DNA of 64,000 nt from Tenacibaculum todarodis (GTDB lineage Bacteria; Bacteroidota; Bacteroidia; Flavobacteriales; Flavobacteriaceae). Positions 20,001 through 28,477 of this stretch are shown in pieces. A program made the translations under genes and the position numbers. Location of the stretch: positions 434,001 through 498,000 of the forward strand of contig NZ_CP018155.1 in NCBI RefSeq assembly GCF_001889045.1, given 5' to 3'. A model generated the notes under the pieces. It ran no database searches and was not told where the DNA came from. It worked only from the letters and a program-made list of their open reading frames with translations. Numbering within the stretch: the stretch's first letter is position 1; each line of letters starts with the position of its first letter.

Positions 20001-23000
20001 AATTAGGCGATGTAACGGTAACAGAAGGAACTGACCCAACGGCAGAAATTCCAGTAACGTTAAGCAACCCAAGTGATGAAGATGTAGAAGTAACGGTAAC
20101 GTTGACAGCAGGAACAGCAGGCGAAGAAGATTATGTAGAGACAGTATTAACAGTAACAATTTCAGCAGGTGATACGCAAGGCGTAGTAAACTTAGGAATT
20201 GTAGATGATAATATAGATGAAGCAACTGAAAGCTTAACCGCAGTAGGAACGGCAGACAATGCAACGACATCAAGTCCAGCAACAGTAACAATTTTAGACG
20301 ATCCAACAGATACACCAGTTATCGAATTAGGCGATGTAACGGTAACAGAAGGAACTGACCCAACGGCAGAAATTCCAGTAACGTTAAGCAACCCAAGTGA
20401 TGAAGATGTAGAAGTAACGGTAACGTTGACAGCAGGAACAGCAGGCGAAGAAGATTATGTAGAGACAGTATTAACAGTAACAATTTCAGCAGGTGATACG
20501 CAAGGCGTAGTAAACTTAGGAATTGTAGATGATAATATAGATGAAGCAACTGAAAGCTTAACCGCAGTAGGAACGGCAGACAATGCAACGACATCAAGTC
20601 CAGCAACAGTAACAATTTTAGACGATCCAACGGATACACCAACGATTGAATTAGGCGATGTAACGGTAACAGAAGGAACTGACCCAACGGCAGAAATTCC
20701 AGTAACGTTAAGCAACCCAAGTGATGAAGATGTAGAAGTAACGGTAACGTTGACAGCAGGAACAGCAGGCGAAGAAGATTATGTAGAGACAGTATTAACA
20801 GTAACAATTTCAGCAGGTGATACGCAAGGCGTAGTAAACTTAGGAATTGTAGATGATAATATAGATGAAGCAACTGAGAGCTTAACCGCAGTAGGAACGG
20901 CAGACAATGCAACGACATCAAGTCCAGCAACAGTAACGATCTTAGACGATCCAACGGATACACCAACGATTGAATTAGGCGATGTAACGGTAACAGAAGG
21001 AACTGACCCAACGGCAGAAATTCCAGTAACGTTAAGCAACCCAAGTGATGAAGATGTAGATGTAACGGTAACGTTGACAGCAGGAACAGCAGGCGAAGAA
21101 GATTATGTAGAGACAGTATTAACAGTAACAATTTCAGCAGGTGATACGCAAGGCGTAGTAAACTTAGGAATTGTAGATGATAATATAGATGAAGCAACTG
21201 AGAGCTTAACCGCAGTAGGAACGGCAGACAATGCAACGACATCAAGTCCAGCAACAGTAACGATCTTAGACGATCCAACGGATACACCAACGATTGAATT
21301 AGGCGATGTAACGGTAACAGAAGGAACTGACCCAACGGCAGAAATTCCAGTAACGTTAAGCAACCCAAGTGATGAAGATGTAGATGTAACGGTAACGTTG
21401 ACAGCAGGAACAGCAGGCGAAGAAGATTATGTAGAGACAGTATTAACAGTAACAATTTCAGCAGGTGATACGCAAGGCGTAGTAAACTTAGGAATTGTAG
21501 ATGATAATATAGATGAAGCAACTGAAAGCTTAACCGCAGTAGGAACGGCAGACAATGCAACAACATCAAGTCCAGCAACAGTAACGATCTTAGACGATCC
21601 AACGGATACACCAACGATTGAATTAGGCGATGTAACGGTAACAGAAGGAACTGACCCAACGGCAGAAATTCCAGTAACGTTAAGCAACCCAAGTGATGAA
21701 GATGTAGATGTAACGGTAACGTTGACAGCAGGAACAGCAGGCGAAGAAGATTATGTAGAGACAGTATTAACAGTAACAATTTCAGCAGGTGATACGCAAG
21801 GCGTAGTAAACTTAGGAATTGTAGATGATAATATAGATGAAGCAACTGAGAGCTTAACCGCAGTAGGAACGGCAGACAATGCAACGACATCAAGTCCAGC
21901 AACAGTAACGATCTTAGACGATCCAACGGATACACCAACGATTGAATTAGGCGATGTAACGGTAACAGAAGGAACTGACCCAACGGCAGAAATTCCAGTA
22001 ACGTTAAGCAACCCAAGTGATGAAGATGTAGATGTAACGGTAACGTTGACAGCAGGAACAGCAGGCGAAGAAGATTATGTAGAGACAGTATTAACAGTAA
22101 CAATTTCAGCAGGTGATACGCAAGGCGTAGTAAACTTAGGAATTGTAGATGATAATATAGATGAAGCAACTGAGAGCTTAACCGCAGTAGGAACGGCAGA
22201 CAATGCAACGACATCAAGTCCAGCAACAGTAACGATCTTAGACGATCCAACGGATACACCAACGATTGAATTAGGCGATGTAACGGTAACAGAAGGAACT
22301 GACCCAACGGCAGAAATTCCAGTAACGTTAAGCAACCCAAGTGATGAAGATGTAGATGTAACGGTAACGTTGACAGCAGGAACAGCAGGCGAAGAAGATT
22401 ATGTAGAGACAGTATTAACAGTAACAATTTCAGCAGGTGATACGCAAGGCGTAGTAAACTTAGGAATTGTAGATGATAATATAGATGAAGCAACTGAAAG
22501 CTTAACCGCAGTAGGAACGGCAGACAATGCAACAACATCAAGTCCAGCAACAGTAACGATCTTAGACGATCCAACGGATACACCAACGATTGAATTAGGC
22601 GATGTAACGGTAACAGAAGGAACTGACCCAACGGCAGAAATTCCAGTAACGTTAAGCAACCCAAGTGATGAAGATGTAGATGTAACGGTAACGTTGACAG
22701 CAGGAACAGCAGGCGAAGAAGATTATGTAGAGACAGTATTAACAGTAACAATTTCAGCAGGTGATACGCAAGGCGTAGTAAACTTAGGAATTGTAGATGA
22801 TAATATAGATGAAGCAACTGAGAGCTTAACCGCAGTAGGAACGGCAGACAATGCAACGACATCAAGTCCAGCAACAGTAACGATCTTAGACGATCCAACG
22901 GATACACCAACGATTGAATTAGGCGATGTAACGGTAACAGAAGGAACTGACCCAACGGCAGAAATTCCAGTAACGTTAAGCAACCCAAGTGATGAAGATG

Positions 23001-26000
23001 TAGATGTAACGGTAACGTTGACAGCAGGAACAGCAGGCGAAGAAGATTATGTAGAGACAGTATTAACAGTAACAATTTCAGCAGGTGATACGCAAGGCGT
23101 AGTAAACTTAGGAATTGTAGATGATAATATAGATGAAGCAACTGAGAGCTTAACCGCAGTAGGAACGGCAGACAATGCAACGACATCAAGTCCAGCAACA
23201 GTAACGATCTTAGACGATCCAACAGATACACCAACGATTGAATTAGGCGATGTAACGGTAACAGAAGGAACTGACCCAACGGCAGAAATTCCAGTAACGT
23301 TAAGCAACCCAAGTGATGAAGATGTAGATGTAACGGTAACGTTGACAGCAGGAACAGCAGGCGAAGAAGATTATGTAGAGACAGTATTAACAGTAACAAT
23401 TTCAGCAGGTGATACGCAAGGCGTAGTAAACTTAGGAATTGTAGATGATAATATAGATGAAGCAACTGAGAGCTTAACCGCAGTAGGAACGGCAGACAAT
23501 GCAACAACATCAAGTCCAGCAACAGTAACGATCTTAGACGATCCAACGGATACACCAACGATTGAATTAGGCGATGTAACGGTAACAGAAGGAACTGACC
23601 CAACGGCAGAAATTCCAGTAACGTTAAGCAACCCAAGTGATGAAGATGTAGATGTAACGGTAACGTTGACAGCAGGAACAGCAGGCGAAGAAGATTATGT
23701 AGAGACAGTATTAACAGTAACAATTTCAGCAGGTGATACGCAAGGCGTAGTAAACTTAGGAATTGTAGATGATAATATAGATGAAGCAACTGAAAGCTTA
23801 ACCGCAGTAGGAACGGCAGACAATGCAACGACATCAAGTCCAGCAACAGTAACAATTTTAGACGATCCAACAGATACACCAGTTATCGAATTAGGCGATG
23901 TAACGGTAACAGAAGGAACTGACCCAACGGCAGAAATTCCAGTAACGTTAAGCAACCCAAGTGATGAAGATGTAGAAGTAACGGTAACGTTGACAGCAGG
24001 AACAGCAGGCGAAGAAGATTATGTAGAGACAGTATTAACAGTAACAATTTCAGCAGGTGATACGCAAGGCGTAGTAAACTTAGGAATTGTAGATGATAAT
24101 ATAGATGAAGCAACTGAGAGCTTAACCGCAGTAGGAACGGCAGACAATGCAACAACATCAAGTCCAGCAACAGTAACAATTTTAGACGATCCAACGGATA
24201 CACCAGTTATCGAATTAGGCGATGTAACGGTAACAGAAGGAACTGACCCAACGGCAGAAATTCCAGTAACGTTAAGCAACCCAAGTGATGAAGATGTAGA
24301 TGTAACGGTAACGTTGACAGCAGGAACAGCAGGCGAAGAAGATTATGTAGAGACAGTATTAACAGTAACAATTTCAGCAGGTGATACGCAAGGCGTAGTA
24401 AACTTAGGAATTGTAGATGATAATATAGATGAAGCAACTGAGAGCTTAACCGCAGTAGGAACGGCAGACAATGCAACGACATCAAGTCCAGCAACAGTAA
24501 CGATCTTAGACGATCCAACGGATACACCAACGATTGAATTAGGCGATGTAACGGTAACAGAAGGAACTGACCCAACGGCAGAAATTCCAGTAACGTTAAG
24601 CAACCCAAGTGATGAAGATGTAGATGTAACGGTAACGTTGACAGCAGGAACAGCAGGCGAAGAAGATTATGTAGAGACAGTATTAACAGTAACAATTTCA
24701 GCAGGTGATACGCAAGGCGTAGTAAACTTAGGAATTGTAGATGATAATATAGATGAAGCAACTGAGAGCTTAACCGCAGTAGGAACGGCAGACAATGCAA
24801 CGACATCAAGTCCAGCAACAGTAACGATCTTAGACGATCCAACAGATACACCAACGATTGAATTAGGCGATGTAACGGTAACAGAAGGAACTGACCCAAC
24901 GGCAGAAATTCCAGTAACGTTAAGCAACCCAAGTGATGAAGATGTAGATGTAACGGTAACGTTGACAGCAGGAACAGCAGGCGAAGAAGATTATGTAGAG
25001 ACCGTATTAACAGTAACAATTTCAGCAGGTGATACGCAAGGCGTAGTAAACTTAGGAATTGTAGATGATAATATTGACGAAGCAACAGAGAGCTTAACCG
25101 CAGTAGGAACAGCAGACAATGCAACTACTTCAAGTCCAGCAACAGTAACAATTTTAGACGATCCAACAGATACACCAACGATTGAATTAGGCGATGTAAC
25201 GGTAACAGAAGGAACTGACCCAACGGCAGAAATTCCAGTAACGTTAAGCAACCCAAGTGATGAAGATGTAGATGTAACGGTAACGTTGACAGCAGGAACA
25301 GCAGGCGAAGAAGATTATGTAGAGACAGTATTAACAGTAACAATTTCAGCAGGTGATACGCAAGGCGTAGTAAACTTAGGAATTGTAGATGATAATATAG
25401 ATGAAGCAACTGAAAGCTTAACCGCAGTAGGAACGGCAGACAATGCAACAACATCAAGTCCAGCAACAGTAACGATCTTAGACGATCCAACAGATACACC
25501 AATGATTGAATTAGGCGATGTAACGGTAACAGAAGGAACTGACCCAACGGCAGAAATTCCAGTAACGTTAAGCAATCCAAGTAGTGAGCCAGTAGATGTA
25601 ACGGTAACGTTGACAGCAGGAACAGCAGGCGAAGAAGATTATGTAGAGACAGTATTAACAGTAACAATTTCAGCAGGTGATACGCAAGGCGTAGTAAACT
25701 TAGGAATTGTAGATGATAATATTGACGAAGCAACAGAGAGCTTAACCGCAGTAGGAACAGCAGACAATGCAACTACTTCAAGTCCAGCAACAGTAACAAT
25801 TTTAGACGATCCAACAGATACACCAACGATTGAATTAGGCGATGTAACGGTAACAGAAGGAACTGACCCAACGGCAGAAATTCCAGTAACGTTAAGCAAC
25901 CCAAGTGATGAAGATGTAGATGTAACGGTAACGTTGACAGCAGGAACAGCAGGCGAAGAAGATTATGTAGAGACAGTATTAACAGTAACAATTTCAGCAG

Positions 26001-28444
26001 GTGATACGCAAGGCGTAGTAAACTTAGGAATTGTAGATGATAATATAGATGAAGCAACTGAAAGCTTAACCGCAGTAGGAACGGCAGACAATGCAACGAC
26101 ATCAAGTCCAGCAACAGTAACAATTTTAGACGATCCAACAGATACACCAACGATTGAATTAGGCGATGTAACGGTAACAGAAGGAACTGACCCAACGGCA
26201 GAAATTCCAGTAACGTTAAGCAACCCAAGTGATGAAGATGTAGATGTAACGGTAACGTTGACAGCAGGAACAGCAGGCGAAGAAGATTATGTAGAGACAG
26301 TATTAACAGTAACAATTTCAGCAGGTGATACGCAAGGCGTAGTAAACTTAGGAATTGTAGATGATAATATAGATGAAGCAACTGAGAGCTTAACCGCAGT
26401 AGGAACGGCAGACAATGCAACGACATCAAGTCCAGCAACAGTAACAATTTTAGACGATCCAACAGATACACCAACGATTGAATTAGGCGATGTAACGGTA
26501 ACAGAAGGTGATGACGCAGTAATTCCAGTAACATTAAGCAATCCAAGTGATGAAGATGTAATAGTAGAAATTACTACATCAACAGGAACCGCGGGAACAG
26601 ATGATTACAATGAAACAACAATTACAGTAGTAATTCCAGCAGGAGATACAAGTGTAGATGTTGTAATCGGAACAATTGATGATGGAACAATTGAACCTGC
26701 AGAGACTTTCACAGTAAATGGAGAAGTAACAAGTGGAAATACAAATAATGAGACAGATACTTCAGTAGTTACAATAGAAGACAATGAAACAACACCAGTT
26801 GTAACAATTGGAGATGTAATAGTAACAGAAGGATCAGACATGAGTGTTGATGCTGTAGTTCCAGTAACAATTGATGTACCAAGTAGTGTAGATACAGTTA
26901 TCGAGATTACACAGACATCAGGAACAGCAGGAACAGATGATTATATTGAAACAACAATAGTTGTAACAATCCCAGCAGGAGAAACAAGTGTAGATGTAAC
27001 TTTAGAAGTATTATCTGATAATATTGATGAAGCAACAGAAAGTTTCATCTTAAATGGAGTAGTAACATCAGGAACAGCAACAGAAGTAAACAATGGTTCT
27101 GTAACAATTCTTGACGATCCAACAGATGTACCAACACTTGAATTAGGCGATGTAACTGTGACAGAAGGAGAAGATCCAGTAGCAGTAATTCCGGTAACAT
27201 TAAGTAATCCAAGTGATGAAGATGTTGTTGTAGAAGTAGCTGTAACATCAGGAACTGCAGGAACAGATGATTATGTTGAAACAGTAGTGTCTGTAACAAT
27301 ACCAGCAGGAGAGACTCAAGGAGAAGTTGTTATAACAATTATAGATGATAATATTGATGAAGCAACAGAGACGTTTACCATCAATGGAACATCAGATAAT
27401 GCAAATCCAAGTGAAACAGGAATTGTAACAATCTTAGACGATCCAGCAGATGTACCAACTGTAACAATTGGAGATGTAACTGTAACTGAAGGAACAGATG
27501 CAACAGCAGATGTACCAGTAACGTTAAGTAACCCAAGTGATGAAGATGTTGTAATAACAATTACTACATCAACAGGAACAGCAGGAACAGACGATTTTGT
27601 AGAAACAACAGTAACTGTAACAATACCAGCAGGAGAAACTATGGTTGTAGTATCAGTACCAATTTTAGATGATACATTGAATGAAGAAACTGAAACATTT
27701 GTTGTAAATGGAGAAGTAACTTCAGGAAACACAGCTAATGTAGATCCTAAAGGAACAGTAACTATATTAAACAATCCTGTTGAAGTAAATTTAGAAGTTG
27801 TAAAAACTGTAGATAATCTTTCACCAATGCCAAATGGTACTACTGAAGTAATGTTTACAATTACACTTACAAACCATAGTAACTTTGATGCTACTAATGT
27901 TGTTATTAATGAAGAATTACAATCAGGATTTACATATGTATCAGATGTTGCAGAATTAGGCGATTATGACCATACAACAGGTTTATGGACTGTAGGAACA
28001 GTACCAGCTAATTCAACTGTAACGTTATTAATAACTGTTATTGTTAATGATAATGCTAGTGGAAATTTAGATTACTCTAATACTGTAGAAATTCAAAGTT
28101 CAGATCAATTAGATACTGATGTTTCTGACAATGAGTTTACTGTAACATTAACACCAATTTGTTTAACTGTTTATAATGTATTCAGTCCAAATGGAGATGG
28201 TACTAATGATTATTTCAGAATCGATTGTATTGAAAACTATCCAGGAGCTACAATAAGTATCTTTAACAGATGGGGTAATACAGTTTATACTGCAACTGAT
28301 TATAAGAATGATTGGGATGGAACTTCAAATGGAAGAGCTACAATTAGTGCAGGAGAGAAGTTACCTACAGGAACATATTACTATGTAATTGACCTTAAAA
28401 ATGGTAGCCCAGTAATTAAGAGCTGGTTACAAATAGTACATTAA
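11003..28444 (+). CDS. Giant Calx-beta repeat adhesin, T9SS type B substrate (5,813 aa)
   Basis: Signal peptide at about residues 1-36 (SLLLIIFAFSFTTQQAYS). A DUF11-like N-terminal domain spans about 40-178. Four diverged Calx-beta domains (about 179-621) precede 42 near-identical 108-residue Calx-beta units (622-5157; each with VTVTEGTDPTAEIPVTLSNP and ending near ILDDPTDTP), then four diverged Calx-beta domains (5158 to about 5593), a DUF11 domain (about 5594-5716) and a C-terminal gliding-motility/T9SS type B sorting domain (VFSPNGDGTNDYF, FNRWGNTVY, GTYYYVIDL). Calx-beta domains bind calcium and form extended rods. The next two genes encode SprF-like and PorE-like proteins, supporting T9SS-dependent export to the cell surface in the manner of the SprB adhesin. 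Orthology to SprB itself is not claimed; the repeat type and neighbours sprC/sprD are not shown here. Confidence 0.92.
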   Translation: MGKIYNQNIVTKKWSKMVSLLLIIFAFSFTTQQAYSQNIAIVANEVSSAASPASETNNGTNVEGNVITYEVTIMNTGTIDLNSVVTKLNGTDITSTPTSYGDGDAILNVGETWVYTTTYTITAADITNTYFDNVFTSKADETVSVATFETYDASATMPITDSNKIHEDDFATATIKVLPMLTIGSLLVTEGTDANAVLPVSISHPSNEPVIVDVIIGIPSDTAQYGSAPAAGGTADYSETIIQVTIAANATSTIVTIPILNDNVGESTESFTVNGTSSSTCPATPATVTILDEDTPVVILDDVTVTEGTDTFATIPVSISNPSDEIVVVEITQTTGTAGTADYTVTTIEVTFNPGETSTTVDIEIEDDLLLENTETFNVNGTVTSGNATNATPSIVTILDNDINAIVIGSVIVTEGTDAVATVPVSITNPSVFPTIISLTYDNGSTEGAADYVATTVTVTIPAGQTTTNVNIQIVDDSTHEPTETFTLSGTSPTATSGAPGSVTINDDDAVPTLTIGNDTVTEGDAISIPVTLSNPSSENTVVTITYDNGTTQGASDYVATTVSVTINAGDTQVLIPISTQEDTTNEPTESFTINGSVTSGNTSNTTASGIGTINDDDAVPTIELGDVTVTEGTDPTAEIPVTLSNPSSEPVDVTVTLTAGTAGEEDYVETVLTVTISAGDTQGVVNLGIVDDNIDEATESLTAVGTADNATTSSPATVTILDDPTDTPTIELGDVTVTEGTDPTAEIPVTLSNPSDEDVEVTVTLTAGTAGEEDYVETVLTVTISAGDTQGVVNLGIVDDNIDEATESLTAVGTADNATTSSPATVTILDDPTDTPTIELGDVTVTEGTDPTAEIPVTLSNPSDEDVDVTVTLTAGTAGEEDYVETVLTVTISAGDTQGVVNLGIVDDNIDEATESLTAVGTADNATTSSPATVTILDDPTDTPTIELGDVTVTEGTDPTAEIPVTLSNPSDEDVDVTVTLTAGTAGEEDYVETVLTVTISAGDTQGVVNLGIVDDNIDEATESLTAVGTADNATTSSPATVTILDDPTDTPTIELGDVTVTEGTDPTAEIPVTLSNPSDEDVDVTVTLTAGTAGEEDYVETVLTVTISAGDTQGVVNLGIVDDNIDEATESLTAVGTADNATTSSPATVTILDDPTDTPTIELGDVTVTEGTDPTAEIPVTLSNPSDEDVDVTVTLTAGTAGEEDYVETVLTVTISAGDTQGVVNLGIVDDNIDEATESLTAVGTADNATTSSPATVTILDDPTDTPVIELGDVTVTEGTDPTAEIPVTLSNPSDEDVDVTVTLTAGTAGEEDYVETVLTVTISAGDTQGVVNLGIVDDNIDEATESLTAVGTADNATTSSPATVTILDDPTDTPVIELGDVTVTEGTDPTAEIPVTLSNPSDEDVEVTVTLTAGTAGEEDYVETVLTVTISAGDTQGVVNLGIVDDNIDEATESLTAVGTADNATTSSPATVTILDDPTDTPTIELGDVTVTEGTDPTAEIPVTLSNPSDEDVDVTVTLTAGTAGEEDYVETVLTVTISAGDTQGVVNLGIVDDNIDEATESLTAVGTADNATTSSPATVTILDDPTDTPTIELGDVTVTEGTDPTAEIPVTLSNPSDEDVEVTVTLTAGTAGEEDYVETVLTVTISAGDTQGVVNLGIVDDNIDEATESLTAVGTADNATTSSPATVTILDDPTDTPTIELGDVTVTEGTDPTAEIPVTLSNPSDEDVDVTVTLTAGTAGEEDYVETVLTVTISAGDTQGVVNLGIVDDNIDEATESLTAVGTADNATTSSPATVTILDDPTDTPTIELGDVTVTEGTDPTAEIPVTLSNPSDEDVDVTVTLTAGTAGEEDYVETVLTVTISAGDTQGVVNLGIVDDNIDEATESLTAVGTADNATTSSPATVTILDDPTDTPTIELGDVTVTEGTDPTAEIPVTLSNPSDEDVDVTVTLTAGTAGEEDYVETVLTVTISAGDTQGVVNLGIVDDNIDEATESLTAVGTADNATTSSPATVTILDDPTDTPTIELGDVTVTEGTDPTAEIPVTLSNPSDEDVDVTVTLTAGTAGEEDYVETVLTVTISAGDTQGVVNLGIVDDNIDEATESLTAVGTADNATTSSPATVTILDDPTDTPTIELGDVTVTEGTDPTAEIPVTLSNPSDEDVEVTVTLTAGTAGEEDYVETVLTVTISAGDTQGVVNLGIVDDNIDEATESLTAVGTADNATTSSPATVTILDDPTDTPTIELGDVTVTEGTDPTAEIPVTLSNPSDEDVDVTVTLTAGTAGEEDYVETVLTVTISAGDTQGVVNLGIVDDNIDEATESLTAVGTADNATTSSPATVTILDDPTDTPTIELGDVTVTEGTDPTAEIPVTLSNPSDEDVDVTVTLTAGTAGEEDYVETVLTVTISAGDTQGVVNLGIVDDNIDEATESLTAVGTADNATTSSPATVTILDDPTDTPTIELGDVTVTEGTDPTAEIPVTLSNPSDEDVDVTVTLTAGTAGEEDYVETVLTVTISAGDTQGVVNLGIVDDNIDEATESLTAVGTADNATTSSPATVTILDDPTDTPTIELGDVTVTEGTDPTAEIPVTLSNPSDEDVDVTVTLTAGTAGEEDYVETVLTVTISAGDTQGVVNLGIVDDNIDEATESLTAVGTADNATTSSPATVTILDDPTDTPVIELGDVTVTEGTDPTAEIPVTLSNPSDEDVDVTVTLTAGTAGEEDYVETVLTVTISAGDTQGVVNLGIVDDNIDEATESLTAVGTADNATTSSPATVTILDDPTDTPVIELGDVTVTEGTDPTAEIPVTLSNPSDEDVEVTVTLTAGTAGEEDYVETVLTVTISAGDTQGVVNLGIVDDNIDEATESLTAVGTADNATTSSPATVTILDDPTDTPTIELGDVTVTEGTDPTAEIPVTLSNPSDEDVDVTVTLTAGTAGEEDYVETVLTVTISAGDTQGVVNLGIVDDNIDEATESLTAVGTADNATTSSPATVTILDDPTDTPTIELGDVTVTEGTDPTAEIPVTLSNPSDEDVEVTVTLTAGTAGEEDYVETVLTVTISAGDTQGVVNLGIVDDNIDEATESLTAVGTADNATTSSPATVTILDDPTDTPVIELGDVTVTEGTDPTAEIPVTLSNPSDEDVEVTVTLTAGTAGEEDYVETVLTVTISAGDTQGVVNLGIVDDNIDEATESLTAVGTADNATTSSPATVTILDDPTDTPTIELGDVTVTEGTDPTAEIPVTLSNPSDEDVEVTVTLTAGTAGEEDYVETVLTVTISAGDTQGVVNLGIVDDNIDEATESLTAVGTADNATTSSPATVTILDDPTDTPTIELGDVTVTEGTDPTAEIPVTLSNPSDEDVDVTVTLTAGTAGEEDYVETVLTVTISAGDTQGVVNLGIVDDNIDEATESLTAVGTADNATTSSPATVTILDDPTDTPTIELGDVTVTEGTDPTAEIPVTLSNPSDEDVDVTVTLTAGTAGEEDYVETVLTVTISAGDTQGVVNLGIVDDNIDEATESLTAVGTADNATTSSPATVTILDDPTDTPTIELGDVTVTEGTDPTAEIPVTLSNPSDEDVDVTVTLTAGTAGEEDYVETVLTVTISAGDTQGVVNLGIVDDNIDEATESLTAVGTADNATTSSPATVTILDDPTDTPTIELGDVTVTEGTDPTAEIPVTLSNPSDEDVDVTVTLTAGTAGEEDYVETVLTVTISAGDTQGVVNLGIVDDNIDEATESLTAVGTADNATTSSPATVTILDDPTDTPTIELGDVTVTEGTDPTAEIPVTLSNPSDEDVDVTVTLTAGTAGEEDYVETVLTVTISAGDTQGVVNLGIVDDNIDEATESLTAVGTADNATTSSPATVTILDDPTDTPTIELGDVTVTEGTDPTAEIPVTLSNPSDEDVDVTVTLTAGTAGEEDYVETVLTVTISAGDTQGVVNLGIVDDNIDEATESLTAVGTADNATTSSPATVTILDDPTDTPTIELGDVTVTEGTDPTAEIPVTLSNPSDEDVDVTVTLTAGTAGEEDYVETVLTVTISAGDTQGVVNLGIVDDNIDEATESLTAVGTADNATTSSPATVTILDDPTDTPTIELGDVTVTEGTDPTAEIPVTLSNPSDEDVDVTVTLTAGTAGEEDYVETVLTVTISAGDTQGVVNLGIVDDNIDEATESLTAVGTADNATTSSPATVTILDDPTDTPTIELGDVTVTEGTDPTAEIPVTLSNPSDEDVDVTVTLTAGTAGEEDYVETVLTVTISAGDTQGVVNLGIVDDNIDEATESLTAVGTADNATTSSPATVTILDDPTDTPVIELGDVTVTEGTDPTAEIPVTLSNPSDEDVEVTVTLTAGTAGEEDYVETVLTVTISAGDTQGVVNLGIVDDNIDEATESLTAVGTADNATTSSPATVTILDDPTDTPVIELGDVTVTEGTDPTAEIPVTLSNPSDEDVDVTVTLTAGTAGEEDYVETVLTVTISAGDTQGVVNLGIVDDNIDEATESLTAVGTADNATTSSPATVTILDDPTDTPTIELGDVTVTEGTDPTAEIPVTLSNPSDEDVDVTVTLTAGTAGEEDYVETVLTVTISAGDTQGVVNLGIVDDNIDEATESLTAVGTADNATTSSPATVTILDDPTDTPTIELGDVTVTEGTDPTAEIPVTLSNPSDEDVDVTVTLTAGTAGEEDYVETVLTVTISAGDTQGVVNLGIVDDNIDEATESLTAVGTADNATTSSPATVTILDDPTDTPTIELGDVTVTEGTDPTAEIPVTLSNPSDEDVDVTVTLTAGTAGEEDYVETVLTVTISAGDTQGVVNLGIVDDNIDEATESLTAVGTADNATTSSPATVTILDDPTDTPMIELGDVTVTEGTDPTAEIPVTLSNPSSEPVDVTVTLTAGTAGEEDYVETVLTVTISAGDTQGVVNLGIVDDNIDEATESLTAVGTADNATTSSPATVTILDDPTDTPTIELGDVTVTEGTDPTAEIPVTLSNPSDEDVDVTVTLTAGTAGEEDYVETVLTVTISAGDTQGVVNLGIVDDNIDEATESLTAVGTADNATTSSPATVTILDDPTDTPTIELGDVTVTEGTDPTAEIPVTLSNPSDEDVDVTVTLTAGTAGEEDYVETVLTVTISAGDTQGVVNLGIVDDNIDEATESLTAVGTADNATTSSPATVTILDDPTDTPTIELGDVTVTEGDDAVIPVTLSNPSDEDVIVEITTSTGTAGTDDYNETTITVVIPAGDTSVDVVIGTIDDGTIEPAETFTVNGEVTSGNTNNETDTSVVTIEDNETTPVVTIGDVIVTEGSDMSVDAVVPVTIDVPSSVDTVIEITQTSGTAGTDDYIETTIVVTIPAGETSVDVTLEVLSDNIDEATESFILNGVVTSGTATEVNNGSVTILDDPTDVPTLELGDVTVTEGEDPVAVIPVTLSNPSDEDVVVEVAVTSGTAGTDDYVETVVSVTIPAGETQGEVVITIIDDNIDEATETFTINGTSDNANPSETGIVTILDDPADVPTVTIGDVTVTEGTDATADVPVTLSNPSDEDVVITITTSTGTAGTDDFVETTVTVTIPAGETMVVVSVPILDDTLNEETETFVVNGEVTSGNTANVDPKGTVTILNNPVEVNLEVVKTVDNLSPMPNGTTEVMFTITLTNHSNFDATNVVINEELQSGFTYVSDVAELGDYDHTTGLWTVGTVPANSTVTLLITVIVNDNASGNLDYSNTVEIQSSDQLDTDVSDNEFTVTLTPICLTVYNVFSPNGDGTNDYFRIDCIENYPGATISIFNRWGNTVYTATDYKNDWDGTSNGRATISAGEKLPTGTYYYVIDLKNGSPVIKSWLQIVH
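13190..15457 (+). repeat. Higher-order block, copy 1 (units 2-8 of the array)
   Basis: At every variable site I compared, units 2 to 8 carry the same ordered variants as units 15 to 21 (17402-19669), a shift of 13 units or 4,212 bp. Agreement extends into parts of units 1 and 9. This indicates a single multi-unit duplication rather than independent changes. Confidence 0.8.
17402..19669 (+). repeat. Higher-order block, copy 2 (units 15-21 of the array)
   Basis: Matches 13190-15457 in variant order, including the GGA variant and the two consecutive GTT ATC unit starts (19022 and 19346 against 14810 and 15134). Agreement breaks in unit 22 at the GAAAGC/GAGAGC site. Confidence 0.8.
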
Positions 28445-28477
28445 TAAATATAAAACCAATACAAAACTTTATATAAG

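Larger units (their letters stand above)
12866..26473 (+). repeat. Tandem array of 42 x 324-bp Calx-beta coding units
   Basis: Units begin at 12866 + 324n (ACG ATT GAA TTA GGC or GTT ATC GAA) and keep the reading frame throughout. Most differ only at a few recurring sites: GAT/GAA in the DVDV/DVEV motif, GGT/GGA, GAAAGC/GAGAGC, ACGACA/ACAACA, CGATCTT/CAATTTT, ACGGAT/ACAGAT, and ACG ATT/GTT ATC. Unit 1 and unit 40 (25502) carry SSEPVDV instead of SDEDVxV. Units 38 and 40 share further changes (AATATTGACGAAGC). Diversity is concentrated at the array edges, as expected from homogenisation by unequal exchange. Confidence 0.95.

Noticed and set aside
12866..26473. Possible CRISPR or satellite array
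   Set aside because: Units are 324 bp, contiguous without unique spacers, and encode a protein domain in one frame.
12843..26546. Long leftward open frames opposite the Calx-beta array, including one of about 1,294 codons and many 86-codon repeats
   Set aside because: They arise because a 324-bp unit that happens to lack stops on the other strand is repeated. They are extremely Leu-rich, have no signal or start context, and lie wholly over a clear coding region.
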